A stretch of 64,000 nt of DNA from Lachnospiraceae bacterium. GTDB taxonomy: Bacteria; Bacillota; Clostridia; Lachnospirales; Lachnospiraceae. The notes under the pieces were generated by a model, which was not told the DNA's origin, did not search any database, and saw only the letters and a list, made by a program, of their open reading frames with translations. The stretch covers positions 82,592 through 146,591 of the forward strand of contig JAQXVT010000037.1 of the NCBI GenBank assembly GCA_029225065.1. The letters are read 5' to 3'. Each line of letters opens with the position of its first letter. Within the stretch, counting starts at the first letter, position 1. A program made the translations under genes and the position numbers. Shown here one piece after another: positions 16,079 to 25,103 of this stretch.

Positions 16079-17491
16079 ATGGCTGAACAGGCAAAAAAAC
16101 CAATTAAGATTACTGAGACCATCCTTCGTGATGCGCATCAGTCTCTGATTGCAACTCGTATGACGACAGAGCAGATGCTCCCGATCGTTGAAAAGCTGGA
16201 CAAAGTTGGCTATCATTCCGTAGAGTGCTGGGGTGGTGCAACATTTGACGCATCTCTTCGTTTCCTGCATGAGGATCCGTGGGAGAGACTTCGTAAATTA
16301 AGAGCAGGCTTCAAGAATACAAAGCTTCAGATGCTGTTCCGTGGACAGAATATCCTTGGATATCGTCCGTATGCAGATGATGTAGTAGAGTACTTCGTAC
16401 AGAAGTCCATCGCAAATGGTATCGATATCATCCGTATCTTTGACTGTATGAATGATATGCGTAACCTTCAGACTGCAGTATCTGCTGCAAACAAGGAGAA
16501 GGGTCATGCGCAGGTAGCAATGTCTTACACACTGGGCGATGCTTACACCATGGAGTACTGGGTAAGCCTTGCAAAGCGTATTGAGGAAATGGGAGCAAAC
16601 TCCATCTGTATCAAGGATATGGCTGGTCTGCTTCTTCCGTATAAGGCAACTGAGCTGGTAAAAGCACTGAAAGAGAACGTAAAGATCCCGATTCAGCTGC
16701 ATACACATTATACTTCCGGTGTTGCTTCCATGACTTACATGAAAGCAGTAGAGGCTGGCGTGGACGTTATCGACTGCGCAATGTCTCCGTTCGCACTTGG
16801 TACTTCTCAGCCGGCTACTGAGGTTATGGTTGAGACCTTCAAGGGTACACCGTATGATACCGGATTTGATTCCAAGCTTCTGGATGAAATCGCTGATTAC
16901 TTCCGTCCGATGCGTGACGAGGCACTCAAGAGCGGTCTGCTGAATCCGAAGAACCTTGGTGTAAACATTAAGACGCTGCTGTACCAGGTACCGGGCGGAA
17001 TGCTTTCCAACCTGACCTCACAGCTGAAGGATCTGCATGCAGAGGATAAGTACTATGAGGTACTGGAAGAGGTTCCGCGCGTACGTAAGGACCTTGGTGA
17101 GTGCCCGCTGGTTACTCCGTCTTCTCAGATCGTAGGTACACAGGCCGTTATGAACGTCATCAACGGAGAGCGTTACAAGATGGTTCCGCAGCAGACGAAA
17201 GATGTTCTGTGTGGAAAGTACGGCGCTACTGTAAAACCGTTCAACAAAGAAGTGCAGAAGAAGTGCATCGGCGATGCAGAAGTAATTACCTGCCGTCCGG
17301 CTGACCTGATCCCGGATGAGCTGGATACACTGCGTGGCGAGATGGCTCAGTGGTCTGAGCAGGATGAGGACGTACTGTCCTACGCACTGTTCCCGCAGGT
17401 AGCTACTGACTTCTTTAAATACAGAGAAGCACAGCAGAAAAAGGTAGATCCGACCGTAGCGGATGAAAAAAATAAGGCTTATCCGGTTTAA
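16079..17491 (+). CDS. Oxaloacetate decarboxylase alpha / pyruvate carboxylase-type carboxyltransferase (5S type)
   Basis: TIM-barrel carboxyltransferase that moves CO2 between oxaloacetate/pyruvate and carboxybiotin. The track start is upstream inside a hairpin; ATG 16079 with AGGAGG at 16067-16072 gives MAEQAKKPIK and 470 residues. Motifs: RDAHQSL at 17-23, the Lys of CIKDMAGLL (Lys 179) and metal ligands in HTH (208-210). It stops before any biotinyl domain, as in the 5S subunit of Propionibacterium transcarboxylase, so it must use the separate biotin carrier gene. It is the last gene of the operon; a terminator follows. Confidence 0.92.
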   Translation: MAEQAKKPIKITETILRDAHQSLIATRMTTEQMLPIVEKLDKVGYHSVECWGGATFDASLRFLHEDPWERLRKLRAGFKNTKLQMLFRGQNILGYRPYADDVVEYFVQKSIANGIDIIRIFDCMNDMRNLQTAVSAANKEKGHAQVAMSYTLGDAYTMEYWVSLAKRIEEMGANSICIKDMAGLLLPYKATELVKALKENVKIPIQLHTHYTSGVASMTYMKAVEAGVDVIDCAMSPFALGTSQPATEVMVETFKGTPYDTGFDSKLLDEIADYFRPMRDEALKSGLLNPKNLGVNIKTLLYQVPGGMLSNLTSQLKDLHAEDKYYEVLEEVPRVRKDLGECPLVTPSSQIVGTQAVMNVINGERYKMVPQQTKDVLCGKYGATVKPFNKEVQKKCIGDAEVITCRPADLIPDELDTLRGEMAQWSEQDEDVLSYALFPQVATDFFKYREAQQKKVDPTVADEKNKAYPV

Positions 17492-17520
17492 TATTACAGA
17501 TAGGCAGAAATAAGACAGAG

Positions 17521-17549
17521 GGGCTGCCGCGTTATGCGGCGGCCTTTTT
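17521..17549 (+). terminator. Terminator of the decarboxylase operon
   Basis: GGCTGCCGC (17522-17530) pairs with GCGGCGGCC (17536-17544) through one wobble, then TTTTT. Confidence 0.85.
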
Positions 17550-17721
17550 GCAAATTCCCATTTTGTCTATGATGAAGGAAAATGAAGCGATAAAAAAGAA
17601 AATAAAAAGAATGAAAAAGGAAATAACCTTCGGGGAAATCTGATATGAGGCAAATATTCGTTTTGCGGCACAGAAGAAACGAAGGATAAGATAGAAAAAC
17701 AGAGAAAAGGAAGAGCTCATC

Positions 17722-18609
17722 ATGCAAAAAGAGAGACAGGAAAGGACAGTGGGGACGGAAAAGATGGATCCTCAAATTTCAGAAAAAGCGTGCTACATTG
17801 TGGGTGCCGGAAGCTTTGAAAAACTGGATCGCATGCCGCAGAAGGGAGATTTGATTATTGCTGCGGATGGTGGCTACGCGTATCTGAAACGGCTTGGTAT
17901 CCAGCCGGATGTGCTGCTCGGTGATTTTGATTCCCTGGAGTATGTGCCGGAGCATGACCATATCCTGCGCCATTCGCCGATCAAGGACGATACAGATATG
18001 GCACTGGCGGCTTTTTATGCGCAGGAAAAAGGATACCGCCTGTTTTATTTATATGGAGGGCTTGGCGGAAAGCGGCTGGATCATACGATGGCAAATTTTC
18101 AGCTGCTGACCGGCCTGTCGCGCGCAGGAATGAAGGCCTATCTGATTGGAGAAAATAATATTGTGACTGCAATCACCGGGGAACGGATCTCGTTTGCGAA
18201 AGAGGCCGAAGGGATGATTTCCGTGTTCAGCATGACGGATGTATCGACGGGAATCTGGGAAAAAGGCCTGAAATACACGCTGAACGATGCCACGCTTAAA
18301 AATGATAAGGTGCTTGGTGTCAGCAATGAGTTTATCGGCGGGGAGAGCAGCATTTCCGTACAGGAAGGCACGCTTCTCGTGATGTGGGAAGAGCGAAACG
18401 GGCTGCCGGTACAAAGAGAAATATTAAAAAAAACGACGAACTCTGAATCGGCGAAGACGAAAAATGAAACGCTGGAAGAAGCAGAAGTATTACAGAAAAC
18501 AGAACCATTTGAAAAAGCGGAAGTAGAACCGTCACCATACGGGACAGAAGTATTCGAAAAAACAGAAGTGGAATTGTCAGTACAGAATGCACATGGAGAA
18601 GAGGAGTAA
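17722..18609 (+). CDS. thiN: Thiamine diphosphokinase with acidic C-terminal tail
   Basis: Transfers pyrophosphate from ATP to thiamine to make thiamine diphosphate in the cytoplasm. The catalytic part (about residues 20-225) has GDFDS (67-71), KDDTD (88-92) and GGLGGKRLDH (112-121), all family hallmarks, and ends in the usual C-terminal beta domain. Residues 226-295 are an extra Glu/Thr/Lys-rich tail with repeated EKTE/EKAE units not found in typical enzymes of about 210 residues. ATG 17722 follows GGAAGAG; ATG 17764 is a possible alternative. ThDP is used by pyruvate-linked enzymes, but no such gene is adjacent. Confidence 0.9.
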   Translation: MQKERQERTVGTEKMDPQISEKACYIVGAGSFEKLDRMPQKGDLIIAADGGYAYLKRLGIQPDVLLGDFDSLEYVPEHDHILRHSPIKDDTDMALAAFYAQEKGYRLFYLYGGLGGKRLDHTMANFQLLTGLSRAGMKAYLIGENNIVTAITGERISFAKEAEGMISVFSMTDVSTGIWEKGLKYTLNDATLKNDKVLGVSNEFIGGESSISVQEGTLLVMWEERNGLPVQREILKKTTNSESAKTKNETLEEAEVLQKTEPFEKAEVEPSPYGTEVFEKTEVELSVQNAHGEEE

Positions 18610-18612
18610 GAA

Positions 18613-19011
18613 ATGGCGGGTAAAACCAGAAAATGGACGGATGTTTTTTTGATGCTGTGGCTGATTCTTGCAGGGGGAGCGATTGTTTTTCTTTCTGTGC
18701 GCACACTACCGGTGGCTATTTTCGGGAAATCAAAGGATTTCGGGCTGGTGTGCCTTGGTTTGCTTGACGTGCTTGGCATTTTGATGCTGCTGACCGGGCG
18801 GAGTGACTGGGCCGGAATGAGCGGAAAAAAGAAACGGGGACGTGCGGAAGCAGTTCGATTTTTGGTTTGCTTTTTACTTGGAACGGCAGTTTATGCAATT
18901 TACTGCATTGCTGACAGAAGGTATTTTTTCTGGGGAAACGATATCCGAAACGCGCTGGTATCCGGTGCAGTCATCTGCATTTCCTTCTTTTTTGGCAGAA
19001 AACAGGGATAA
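18613..19011 (+). CDS. Small membrane protein of unknown function
   Basis: 132 residues, start 3 bases after the thiN stop, so translationally linked. Four hydrophobic segments: about 10-28, 42-60, 78-95 and 112-128, with a basic cytoplasmic loop (GKKKRGRAE) between the second and third. No motif was recognised. The topology looks like a small multi-pass protein. Co-expression with thiN may be coincidental. Confidence 0.7.
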   Translation: MAGKTRKWTDVFLMLWLILAGGAIVFLSVRTLPVAIFGKSKDFGLVCLGLLDVLGILMLLTGRSDWAGMSGKKKRGRAEAVRFLVCFLLGTAVYAIYCIADRRYFFWGNDIRNALVSGAVICISFFFGRKQG

Positions 19012-19037
19012 AAGAGGAGAAAGACGTTCTTTTCCAC

Positions 19038-19065
19038 TTGCATAATTAAAAAAATAGGCTATAAT
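19038..19065 (+). promoter_or_regulatory. Promoter of the amino-acid ABC operon
   Basis: TTGCAT (19038-19043), 16 bp, TATAAT (19060-19065). Confidence 0.75.
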
Positions 19066-19122
19066 AGAACAAGTTCATTCAAATTTTATAAATATGCATA
19101 GATATGCAGGGAGGAAAAAATC

Positions 19123-20019
19123 ATGAAAAAAAGATTATTTGCACTTGCACTGGTTGGATGCATGGCATTTTCAATGACTGCATTCGCAGAAGAAAGCACA
19201 GAATCAGCAACAGAAGGCAGTGTTGATCTGTCAGCAGTAGAGACCGTTACAGACGGAAAACTGACTGTGGCGACAAGCCCGGATTTCGCTCCGTATGAAT
19301 TTTATGCAATCGATGAGGATGGTACACCGTCACTGGCAGGTTTTGATATGGCACTGGCTCAGTATATCGCAGATTATCTGGGGCTTGAACTTGAGGTTGT
19401 CACAGTAGATTTTGACGGAGTACTGACCGAGCTGCAGACAAAGTCCGTAGACCTTGGCATGGCAGGCCTGTCACCGGATCCGGTACGTGAGGCTGCTATG
19501 GACTTCTCCGATATTTATTACGAAGGCGGACAGTCGCTCGTTACGGTAAAGGACAACGCAGATACCTATAATTCAACAGATGCAATCAACGATCCGTCTG
19601 TATCTGTAGGTGCGCAGACTGGTTCTATCCAGCTTGACCTTGCACAGAAGAATTCTCCGGATGCAGATATCGTATCCCTTCCGAAGGTAACAGATATCAT
19701 CTCCGAGCTGCTTGCAGGCAAACTGGACGCAGCTTACATCGAGACGGCTGTAGCAGAGAGCTACCAGAAGAATTATCCGGATCTGGAGATCGTAGCAGAT
19801 GTACCGTATGAAGTAGAGGGTTCTTCCATTGGTGTATCCAAGGGCAATGCAGAACTGCTTGCAGCAGTCAATGAAGCAATCGCAGCTGCAAAAGCAGACG
19901 GCTCTCTGGAGGAGTTCATCGCAGAGGCAAATGCGCAGGCGTCCGGCGAGAAGTACGAAGGACTTCTGGACGAGAACGGCGAAGCTGCAGCAGATGAGAC
20001 AGAGGCTGTAACAGAGTAA
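19123..20019 (+). CDS. Amino-acid ABC transporter substrate-binding protein (family 3)
   Basis: Secreted binding protein of polar amino-acid importers, 298 residues. Signal peptide 1-22; two possible processing sites exist: a short LVGC at 10-13 that resembles a lipobox, and AFA-EES at 20-25 for signal peptidase I. The mature part has the family 3 pattern KLTVATSPDFAPYEF, then FDMALAQYIADYLGLELEVV. A Glu/Ala/Thr-rich tail ends the protein (EAAADETEAVTE). AGGGAGG precedes the ATG. The permease and ATPase genes follow. Confidence 0.93.
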   Translation: MKKRLFALALVGCMAFSMTAFAEESTESATEGSVDLSAVETVTDGKLTVATSPDFAPYEFYAIDEDGTPSLAGFDMALAQYIADYLGLELEVVTVDFDGVLTELQTKSVDLGMAGLSPDPVREAAMDFSDIYYEGGQSLVTVKDNADTYNSTDAINDPSVSVGAQTGSIQLDLAQKNSPDADIVSLPKVTDIISELLAGKLDAAYIETAVAESYQKNYPDLEIVADVPYEVEGSSIGVSKGNAELLAAVNEAIAAAKADGSLEEFIAEANAQASGEKYEGLLDENGEAAADETEAVTE

Positions 20020-20080
20020 GCAAGAAATGTTCCGGCAAGCATGTAAGATAAAATTGCCGAAAAACAGATAAAAACTGCGG

Positions 20081-20125
20081 AAAAGCTGCTGCACGATGCG
20101 AACCAGACAGAATGCAGCAGCTTTT
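20081..20125 (+). promoter_or_regulatory. Intercistronic hairpin/attenuator after the binding-protein gene
   Basis: AAAAGCTGCTGCA (20081-20093) pairs perfectly with TGCAGCAGCTTTT (20113-20125), followed by TTG. It lies 38 bases before the permease start, so it probably acts as a partial terminator that lowers permease and ATPase expression relative to the binding protein. Confidence 0.8.
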
Positions 20126-20163
20126 TGTGACACACAATTTTCCGAACAGAGAAAGGATTTAAA

Positions 20164-20949
20164 ATGGACAGTTTTATCAAATTGAGTAATTTTTCATTGA
20201 TTGCGCCGTACGCGGAGCTGTTCCGGCAGGGCATGCTGGTCACGGTACTGCTGTCTTTATTTACGGTTGCGATCGGTTTTTGTATTGCACTTTTACTGGC
20301 GCTGATGAGGCTGTCCAATTTCCGGCCTCTTCGTTTTCTGGGACTTGATAAGGACGGACACCAGAGAGAGGGAGGCGCGCTGGCGGTGATCAGCCGTTTC
20401 AATCCGCTCAGCTTTCTGGCAACCGCGTATGTAGAGGTTCTGCGTTCTACGCCGGTTATTGTTCAGATTTTTATCATCTATTATGGCGTGTTCAGCATGA
20501 TTCAGCTTCCGTCGTTTCGGATGTTCGGATTCATCAAGTTTGACCGCTTTTTCCCGGGCGTTGTTGCGCTCGGTATGAATTCCGGTGCGTATCTTTGTGA
20601 GATTATCCGTTCCGGTATTCAGTCCATCGACGGCGGACAGACGGAGGCGGCGAGATCGCTCGGCCTTTCCCAGGCGCAGAACCTGCGCTACATCATCCTG
20701 CCGCAGGCGCTGAAAAATATTCTTCCGGCGATTGCGAATGAATTCGTGGTTATCATCAAGGAATCCGCGATCACCTACACAATCGGCGTGCAGGATATCA
20801 TGTCGGCAGTAAACGCAGTCAAGGGCGCGACCTTCGTTATTATCGAGCCACTGCTGGTGGCAACGGCAATCTATTTCTGCCTGTGCTTCCCGACCTCGAA
20901 GCTGATTGCATACTTTGAAAGGAGAATGAGCCGTGGCGACAAGAGATAG
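20164..20949 (+). CDS. Amino-acid ABC transporter permease
   Basis: HisM/GlnP-type permease, 261 residues, five membrane segments. The EAA loop reads [20 protein letters not shown]. An insertion of about 25 residues after the first two helices ([20 protein letters not shown]) is charged and likely cytoplasmic. The C-terminal end overlaps the ATPase gene by 17 bases. The protein probably works as a homodimer because only one permease gene is present. Confidence 0.94.
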   Translation: MDSFIKLSNFSLIAPYAELFRQGMLVTVLLSLFTVAIGFCIALLLALMRLSNFRPLRFLGLDKDGHQREGGALAVISRFNPLSFLATAYVEVLRSTPVIVQIFIIYYGVFSMIQLPSFRMFGFIKFDRFFPGVVALGMNSGAYLCEIIRSGIQSIDGGQTEAARSLGLSQAQNLRYIILPQALKNILPAIANEFVVIIKESAITYTIGVQDIMSAVNAVKGATFVIIEPLLVATAIYFCLCFPTSKLIAYFERRMSRGDKR

Positions 20950-21709
20950 TCTGATTCAGGTGACAGACCTGAAAAAACATTACAAAATGGGCACGATCAA
21001 GGCATTGGACGGAGTGACAGCGACGATCAACAGGGGAGATGTCATGGTGGTCATCGGACCGTCCGGTTCCGGAAAGTCCACATTTCTGCGCAGCCTCAAT
21101 CTTCTGGAGGAGCCGACCGGAGGCTCGATCGTATTTGAGGGCGTGGACATCACAAAGAAAAAGTATAAAAATGAACAGGGAAAGACGGTAAAGCTCGATA
21201 TCGATGCGCTTCGCCAGAAGATGGGCATGGTATTTCAGCACTTCAATCTTTTCCCGCATATGACGATTCTGGAAAATATGGTGCTGGCGCCGATGAAGGT
21301 GCGCGGCGCAAGCCGTGAGGAAGCAGAGAAGAAGGCACGTGCACTGCTGGAGCGCGTCGGACTTGCAGACCGTGCGGACACCTATCCGATTCAGCTTTCC
21401 GGCGGACAGAAGCAGCGTGTGGCGATCGTGCGTGCGCTGGCGATGGAGCCGGAGGTCATGCTGTTTGACGAGCCGACCTCGGCCCTGGACCCGGAGATGG
21501 TCGGAGAGGTACTCGACGTTATGAAGGAGCTTGCAAAAGAGGGCATGACGATGGTCTGTGTGACCCACGAGATGGGCTTCGCACGGGAGGTCGGAAACCG
21601 TGTTCTGTTTATGGCAGATGGAAAGCTGCTTGAAGAGGGCACACCGGAGCAGATCTTTGAGCATCCGCAGAACTCGAGATTGCAGGATTTTCTCTCGAAA
21701 GTGTTGTAA
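20933..21709 (+). CDS. Amino-acid ABC transporter ATP-binding protein (GlnQ type)
   Basis: Cytoplasmic ATPase of the importer, 258 residues, GTG start overlapping the permease gene. Walker [10 protein letters not shown] (42-50), signature LSGGQKQRV (155-163), Walker B VMLFDE (175-180) and the H-loop in VTHEMGF are intact. A loop of about 12 extra residues ([13 protein letters not shown]) lies after the Walker A helix. Confidence 0.96.
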   Translation: MATRDSLIQVTDLKKHYKMGTIKALDGVTATINRGDVMVVIGPSGSGKSTFLRSLNLLEEPTGGSIVFEGVDITKKKYKNEQGKTVKLDIDALRQKMGMVFQHFNLFPHMTILENMVLAPMKVRGASREEAEKKARALLERVGLADRADTYPIQLSGGQKQRVAIVRALAMEPEVMLFDEPTSALDPEMVGEVLDVMKELAKEGMTMVCVTHEMGFAREVGNRVLFMADGKLLEEGTPEQIFEHPQNSRLQDFLSKVL

Positions 21710-21733
21710 AAACTGGAAGAATCAGGTAAGATA

Positions 21734-21761
21734 AAGGCTGTCGGAGCGATCCGGCAGCCTT
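21734..21761 (+). terminator. Possible terminator of the amino-acid ABC operon
   Basis: AAGGCTGTCGG (21734-21744) pairs with CCGGCAGCCTT (21751-21761), one wobble. The stem is strong but followed by A rather than T, so termination is uncertain. Confidence 0.4.
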
Positions 21762-21947
21762 AAAAAATGGTGGGAACAGCCCCCGGCATGGCGTGAAACG
21801 ACAGCGCAATAGCGGGGTTAAGGGCTTAAAAAGGTGTTCATGCCTGCGTGATAAGGCAAAGGGGAAGCAATGCTGCGGGCATGGAACAAGACCTGGAAAA
21901 ACGGAAGTAAAGCAGGCAACAGCAGGAAAAGGAGAAAGAAGAAAAAG

Positions 21948-23390
21948 ATGGAGCAGGAAAAAAAGACAGCGATTGATGCGATCGAGCAGAAAGCTTCTCT
22001 TATCTGTGAGGTGGCAGATCGTATCTGGGATTATGCAGAACTGTCTCTTCAGGAAGTGCGCTCGGCAGCATTGTATTGCGAGGTGATGGAAAAAGAGGGA
22101 TTTCATGTGGAAAAGGGAATCTGCGGGATTGAGACGGCGTTTTCGGCATCGTATGGAAGCGGCCGCCCACTGATCGGGATTCTGGCGGAATACGATGCAC
22201 TTTCCGGTCTGTCACAGGAAGCGGGAAGCCTGAGACGGAAAGAGCGGACACCGGGCGGAAGTGGTCACGGGTGTGGTCACAACCTGCTCGGTGCAGGAGC
22301 ATTTGCGGCGGCGCTCGGCGTAAAAGCGTTTTTAGAGAAGAGCGGCTGCCCTGGCACGGTGGTATTATACGGCTGTCCGGGCGAAGAGGGCGGAGCGGCC
22401 AAGGCATTTATGGCGCGTGACGGCGTATGGCGTGATCTGGACGCAGCGCTGACTTGGCATCCGGAGGATGTCAACGAGGTGGAGACCGGTTCGTCGAACT
22501 CCTGCATTCAGGTGCAGTACAAATTTACCGGAGTGGCCTCCCATGCATCGGGAGCACCGGAAAAGGGAAGGAGCGCGCTCGATGCAGTGGAGCTGATGAA
22601 TATCGGTGTGCAGTTTCTGCGGGAACATATGAGCGACCGCGCGCGGGTCCATTATGCGATCACAGACGCAGGCGGATGCAGTCCGAATGTCGTGCAGCCG
22701 CGGGCGAGTGTTCTGTATATGGTTCGCTCCAACCATGTCTCAGAGGCGGTAGAGCTTCAGGAGCGGGTTGACCGGATTGCGGAGGGTGCGGCTCTGATGA
22801 CGGACACGACGTTTGAACGAAAATTCATCGACGGGCTGGCCGATACTGTGACGAACCACACACTGGAGCGGGTGCTGTATGACAATTTCAAAGCGCTTGG
22901 CGTGCCGCAGTATACGAAGGAGGAGCTGGAGTATGCGGATGAACTGGCAAAGACGTATCCGGGAAGCGGCGGACTTCCGGGCGTGGCAGCGGAAAATGAC
23001 GAGGCGCTGCGGGATGAGGTAGCTGCGCTCCGGGAGGAGTGCGGTCATGCAATGAATGCATTTCTGGCGCCGCTGTATCAGGGCGAGGCGTTTGATCCGG
23101 GATCTACCGATGTGGGGGATGTCAGCTGGCTGACACCGACGGCGCAGATCCACGTGGCTGCCTGGCCGAATGGCTGTCCGGGCCACAGCTGGCAGAATGT
23201 TTCCTGTGACCGCACTGAGATCGGCCACAAGGCGGCAGTACACGCGGGTAAGGTGCTGGCTGCATCGGCGGTGGAGCTTTTCCTGCATCCGGAGATTCTG
23301 GCCGAGGCAAGAAAAGAGTTTGAAAAACGCACGGCGGAAGGCTATACCTGCCCGATTCCGGCGGATGCAGTTCCGGTGATTCCGGACTGA
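21948..23390 (+). CDS. M20-family amidohydrolase (AbgB-like)
   Basis: Metallopeptidase-fold amidohydrolase; the closest family I recognise is AbgB, a subunit of p-aminobenzoyl-glutamate hydrolase. I start at ATG 21948 (MEQEKKTAIDAIEQKA), which gives 480 residues, the AbgB length; the track start 21870 adds a Lys/Arg-rich leader typical of non-coding purine-rich DNA. Metal-site motifs: EYDALSGL, GHGCGHNLLGAG, GCPGEEGG, then WHPED and GHSWQN. Adjacent to an amino-acid importer, so it may cleave an imported N-acyl or aminobenzoyl amino acid; that is inference. Confidence 0.88.
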   Translation: MEQEKKTAIDAIEQKASLICEVADRIWDYAELSLQEVRSAALYCEVMEKEGFHVEKGICGIETAFSASYGSGRPLIGILAEYDALSGLSQEAGSLRRKERTPGGSGHGCGHNLLGAGAFAAALGVKAFLEKSGCPGTVVLYGCPGEEGGAAKAFMARDGVWRDLDAALTWHPEDVNEVETGSSNSCIQVQYKFTGVASHASGAPEKGRSALDAVELMNIGVQFLREHMSDRARVHYAITDAGGCSPNVVQPRASVLYMVRSNHVSEAVELQERVDRIAEGAALMTDTTFERKFIDGLADTVTNHTLERVLYDNFKALGVPQYTKEELEYADELAKTYPGSGGLPGVAAENDEALRDEVAALREECGHAMNAFLAPLYQGEAFDPGSTDVGDVSWLTPTAQIHVAAWPNGCPGHSWQNVSCDRTEIGHKAAVHAGKVLAASAVELFLHPEILAEARKEFEKRTAEGYTCPIPADAVPVIPD

Positions 23391-23435
23391 TGCAGCTGAC
23401 ATGGGGAGACTTTTTACAGAAGAGCGAATAAACTG

Positions 23436-23451
23436 TGAAACAGCTGTTTCA
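23436..23451. promoter_or_regulatory. Perfect 16-bp palindrome, candidate operator
   Basis: TGAAACAGCTGTTTCA is perfectly self-complementary. It lies about 40 bp upstream of the -35 of the lysozyme gene. No regulator is identified. Confidence 0.4.
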
Positions 23452-23468
23452 TGCAGGATTATGGGGCG

Positions 23469-23493
23469 AAACGGATCGTTTCAGTCCGTTTTG
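23469..23493 (+). terminator. Probable weak terminator after the amidohydrolase gene
   Basis: AAACGGA (23469-23475) pairs with TCCGTTT (23485-23491), 9-nt loop, short T-run. Confidence 0.45.
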
Positions 23494-23518
23494 ACTCCGG
23501 GGCATGTTGAGATATGTT
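23491..23518 (+). promoter_or_regulatory. Promoter of the GH25 lysozyme gene
   Basis: TTGACT (23491-23496), 16 bp, TATGTT (23513-23518). Confidence 0.6.
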
Positions 23519-23551
23519 CCGGGGTGAATAAAGAGAAAAAGGAGAGAAAAA

Positions 23552-24901
23552 ATGAAAAAGGTAAGACAGAGATTTGTGCGTTTTTGTTCCGTACTGTTTT
23601 TACTGGCAGTGATCTGCATTCTGCCATCCGGGCATGCAGATGCGGCGACGCGAATCAAAGGAATTGACGTGTCGCGGTATCAGGGAACAATCAACTGGAA
23701 GGCAGTAAAACAGGATGGAATCAAATTTACAATGATCGGTGTTGGATACGTCATTAACGGAAAAGAGCAGAGCGATCCGAAATTTGAGTACAACATCCGT
23801 AATGCAATCAAAAACAATGTAAATGTCGGCGTTTATATTTATTCCCATGCACACAATGTGAAGGAGGCAGAAAAAGAGGCCGCATTTGTGTTAAAGCAGA
23901 TCAAAGGGTACAAAATTTCTTATCCTGTGGCGTTTGATATCGAGGATGAAATCCATACAAAACTGACAACGAAGCAGCGCACGGATATCACACTGGCATT
24001 TCTACGCAAGATTGAGGCGGCAGGCTATTATCCGATGATTTATGCGAGCCAGAACTGGCTGTATGAGCGGATGGATTTAAGCCGCCTGACAAAATATGAT
24101 AAGTGGGTGGCAAGATGGGCATCATCCTATTCATTCAGCCCGACTTCCATGTGGCAGCACAGCAGTACAGGAAGAGTAAAAGGCATCAGTACAGCGGTGG
24201 ATCTCGACTATGACCTGAGAGATTATACGAAGATTATCCGGCCGCGCACACAGCCGGGCACAGCTGAAAAAGAGACACCAGGCTGGCATAGCGACAAGTA
24301 TGGTACCTGGTACGTAAAAACAGACGGAAGCCGTGTGACAAATACAAGGATGACAATCAGCGGAAAGACATACTATTTTGATTCCCTGGGTTATCGTGCC
24401 AGCGGCTGGCAGAAACTTGGAAAGAATTATTATTATTTCAGCCGTCAGACCGGCGCGATGCGCAAGACACCTGGCTGGTTTGAACTGAATGGAAAAACGT
24501 ATTATCTGGATGCAAACGGCGCGAGAAAGACAGGATGGATCAAAGTCGGAGGAGATACATATTATCTGAATTCAAACGGCGTAAAACAGACGGGCTGGCT
24601 GAAACTGAACGGCAAAAAATATTTCTTAAAGCTGAAGACCGGAAAGATGCAAAAGGGCTGGCTGAAATATCAGGGCAAGACATTTTACTTTGCACAGCAG
24701 GACGGACGGATGCGCACCGGCTGGCTGACGTTCGGCACGAAAAAGTATTACATTGCAAAAGACGGCAACCGTGCGGAGGGATGGACACAGATCAAAGGAA
24801 AATGGTATTACTTCAATAAAAAGGACGGCGTGATGAAGCGCAGCTGCAAGGTTGGAAAATACATCTTTGACGCGAACGGTGTATGCCGGAATTATAAGTA
24901 G
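23552..24901 (+). CDS. Secreted GH25 lysozyme with C-terminal cell-wall-binding repeats
   Basis: Muramidase that cleaves peptidoglycan between MurNAc and GlcNAc, outside the cell. 449 residues: signal peptide 1-32 (basic N-terminus, hydrophobic core, HADA-ATR); GH25 catalytic domain about 35-230, with KGIDVSRYQG at its start and the acidic catalytic motif FDIEDE; then about nine repeats of roughly 20 residues with the pattern GW..(I/L)G(K)..YY(F/L)...G, a choline-binding-like (CW_binding) array. An AAAGGAGAGAAAAA site precedes the ATG. Likely roles are wall turnover or autolysis. Confidence 0.93.
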   Translation: MKKVRQRFVRFCSVLFLLAVICILPSGHADAATRIKGIDVSRYQGTINWKAVKQDGIKFTMIGVGYVINGKEQSDPKFEYNIRNAIKNNVNVGVYIYSHAHNVKEAEKEAAFVLKQIKGYKISYPVAFDIEDEIHTKLTTKQRTDITLAFLRKIEAAGYYPMIYASQNWLYERMDLSRLTKYDKWVARWASSYSFSPTSMWQHSSTGRVKGISTAVDLDYDLRDYTKIIRPRTQPGTAEKETPGWHSDKYGTWYVKTDGSRVTNTRMTISGKTYYFDSLGYRASGWQKLGKNYYYFSRQTGAMRKTPGWFELNGKTYYLDANGARKTGWIKVGGDTYYLNSNGVKQTGWLKLNGKKYFLKLKTGKMQKGWLKYQGKTFYFAQQDGRMRTGWLTFGTKKYYIAKDGNRAEGWTQIKGKWYYFNKKDGVMKRSCKVGKYIFDANGVCRNYK

Positions 24902-24907
24902 TACCCG

Positions 24908-24936
24908 TTGCGTTTCAAAACAGCGCGTGCTATAAT
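24908..24936 (+). promoter_or_regulatory. Promoter of gpmI
   Basis: TTGCGT (24908-24913), 17 bp, TATAAT (24931-24936). The leader is about 160 bases long. Confidence 0.7.
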
Positions 24937-24940
24937 ACAT

Positions 24941-24992
24941 TGCCGGGAAGCAGAAAATGTGAGACGAAAGCGTTGAGGCATGTTTCCCGGCA
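24941..24992 (+). promoter_or_regulatory. Leader hairpin of gpmI
   Basis: TGCCGGGAA (24941-24949) pairs perfectly with TTCCCGGCA (24984-24992). It starts right at the expected transcription start, which would place a base-paired 5' end on the message. Confidence 0.55.
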
Positions 24993-25103
24993 GTAAAAAG
25001 AAAAATTCACAACCAGACTCACAGGCGGGCGGTTGGCTGGCCCTAGGGTCAATAAGTAAAGACGGCGTGCAGCCAGATTACAGGAAAGATAAGGAGAAGA
25101 AAG

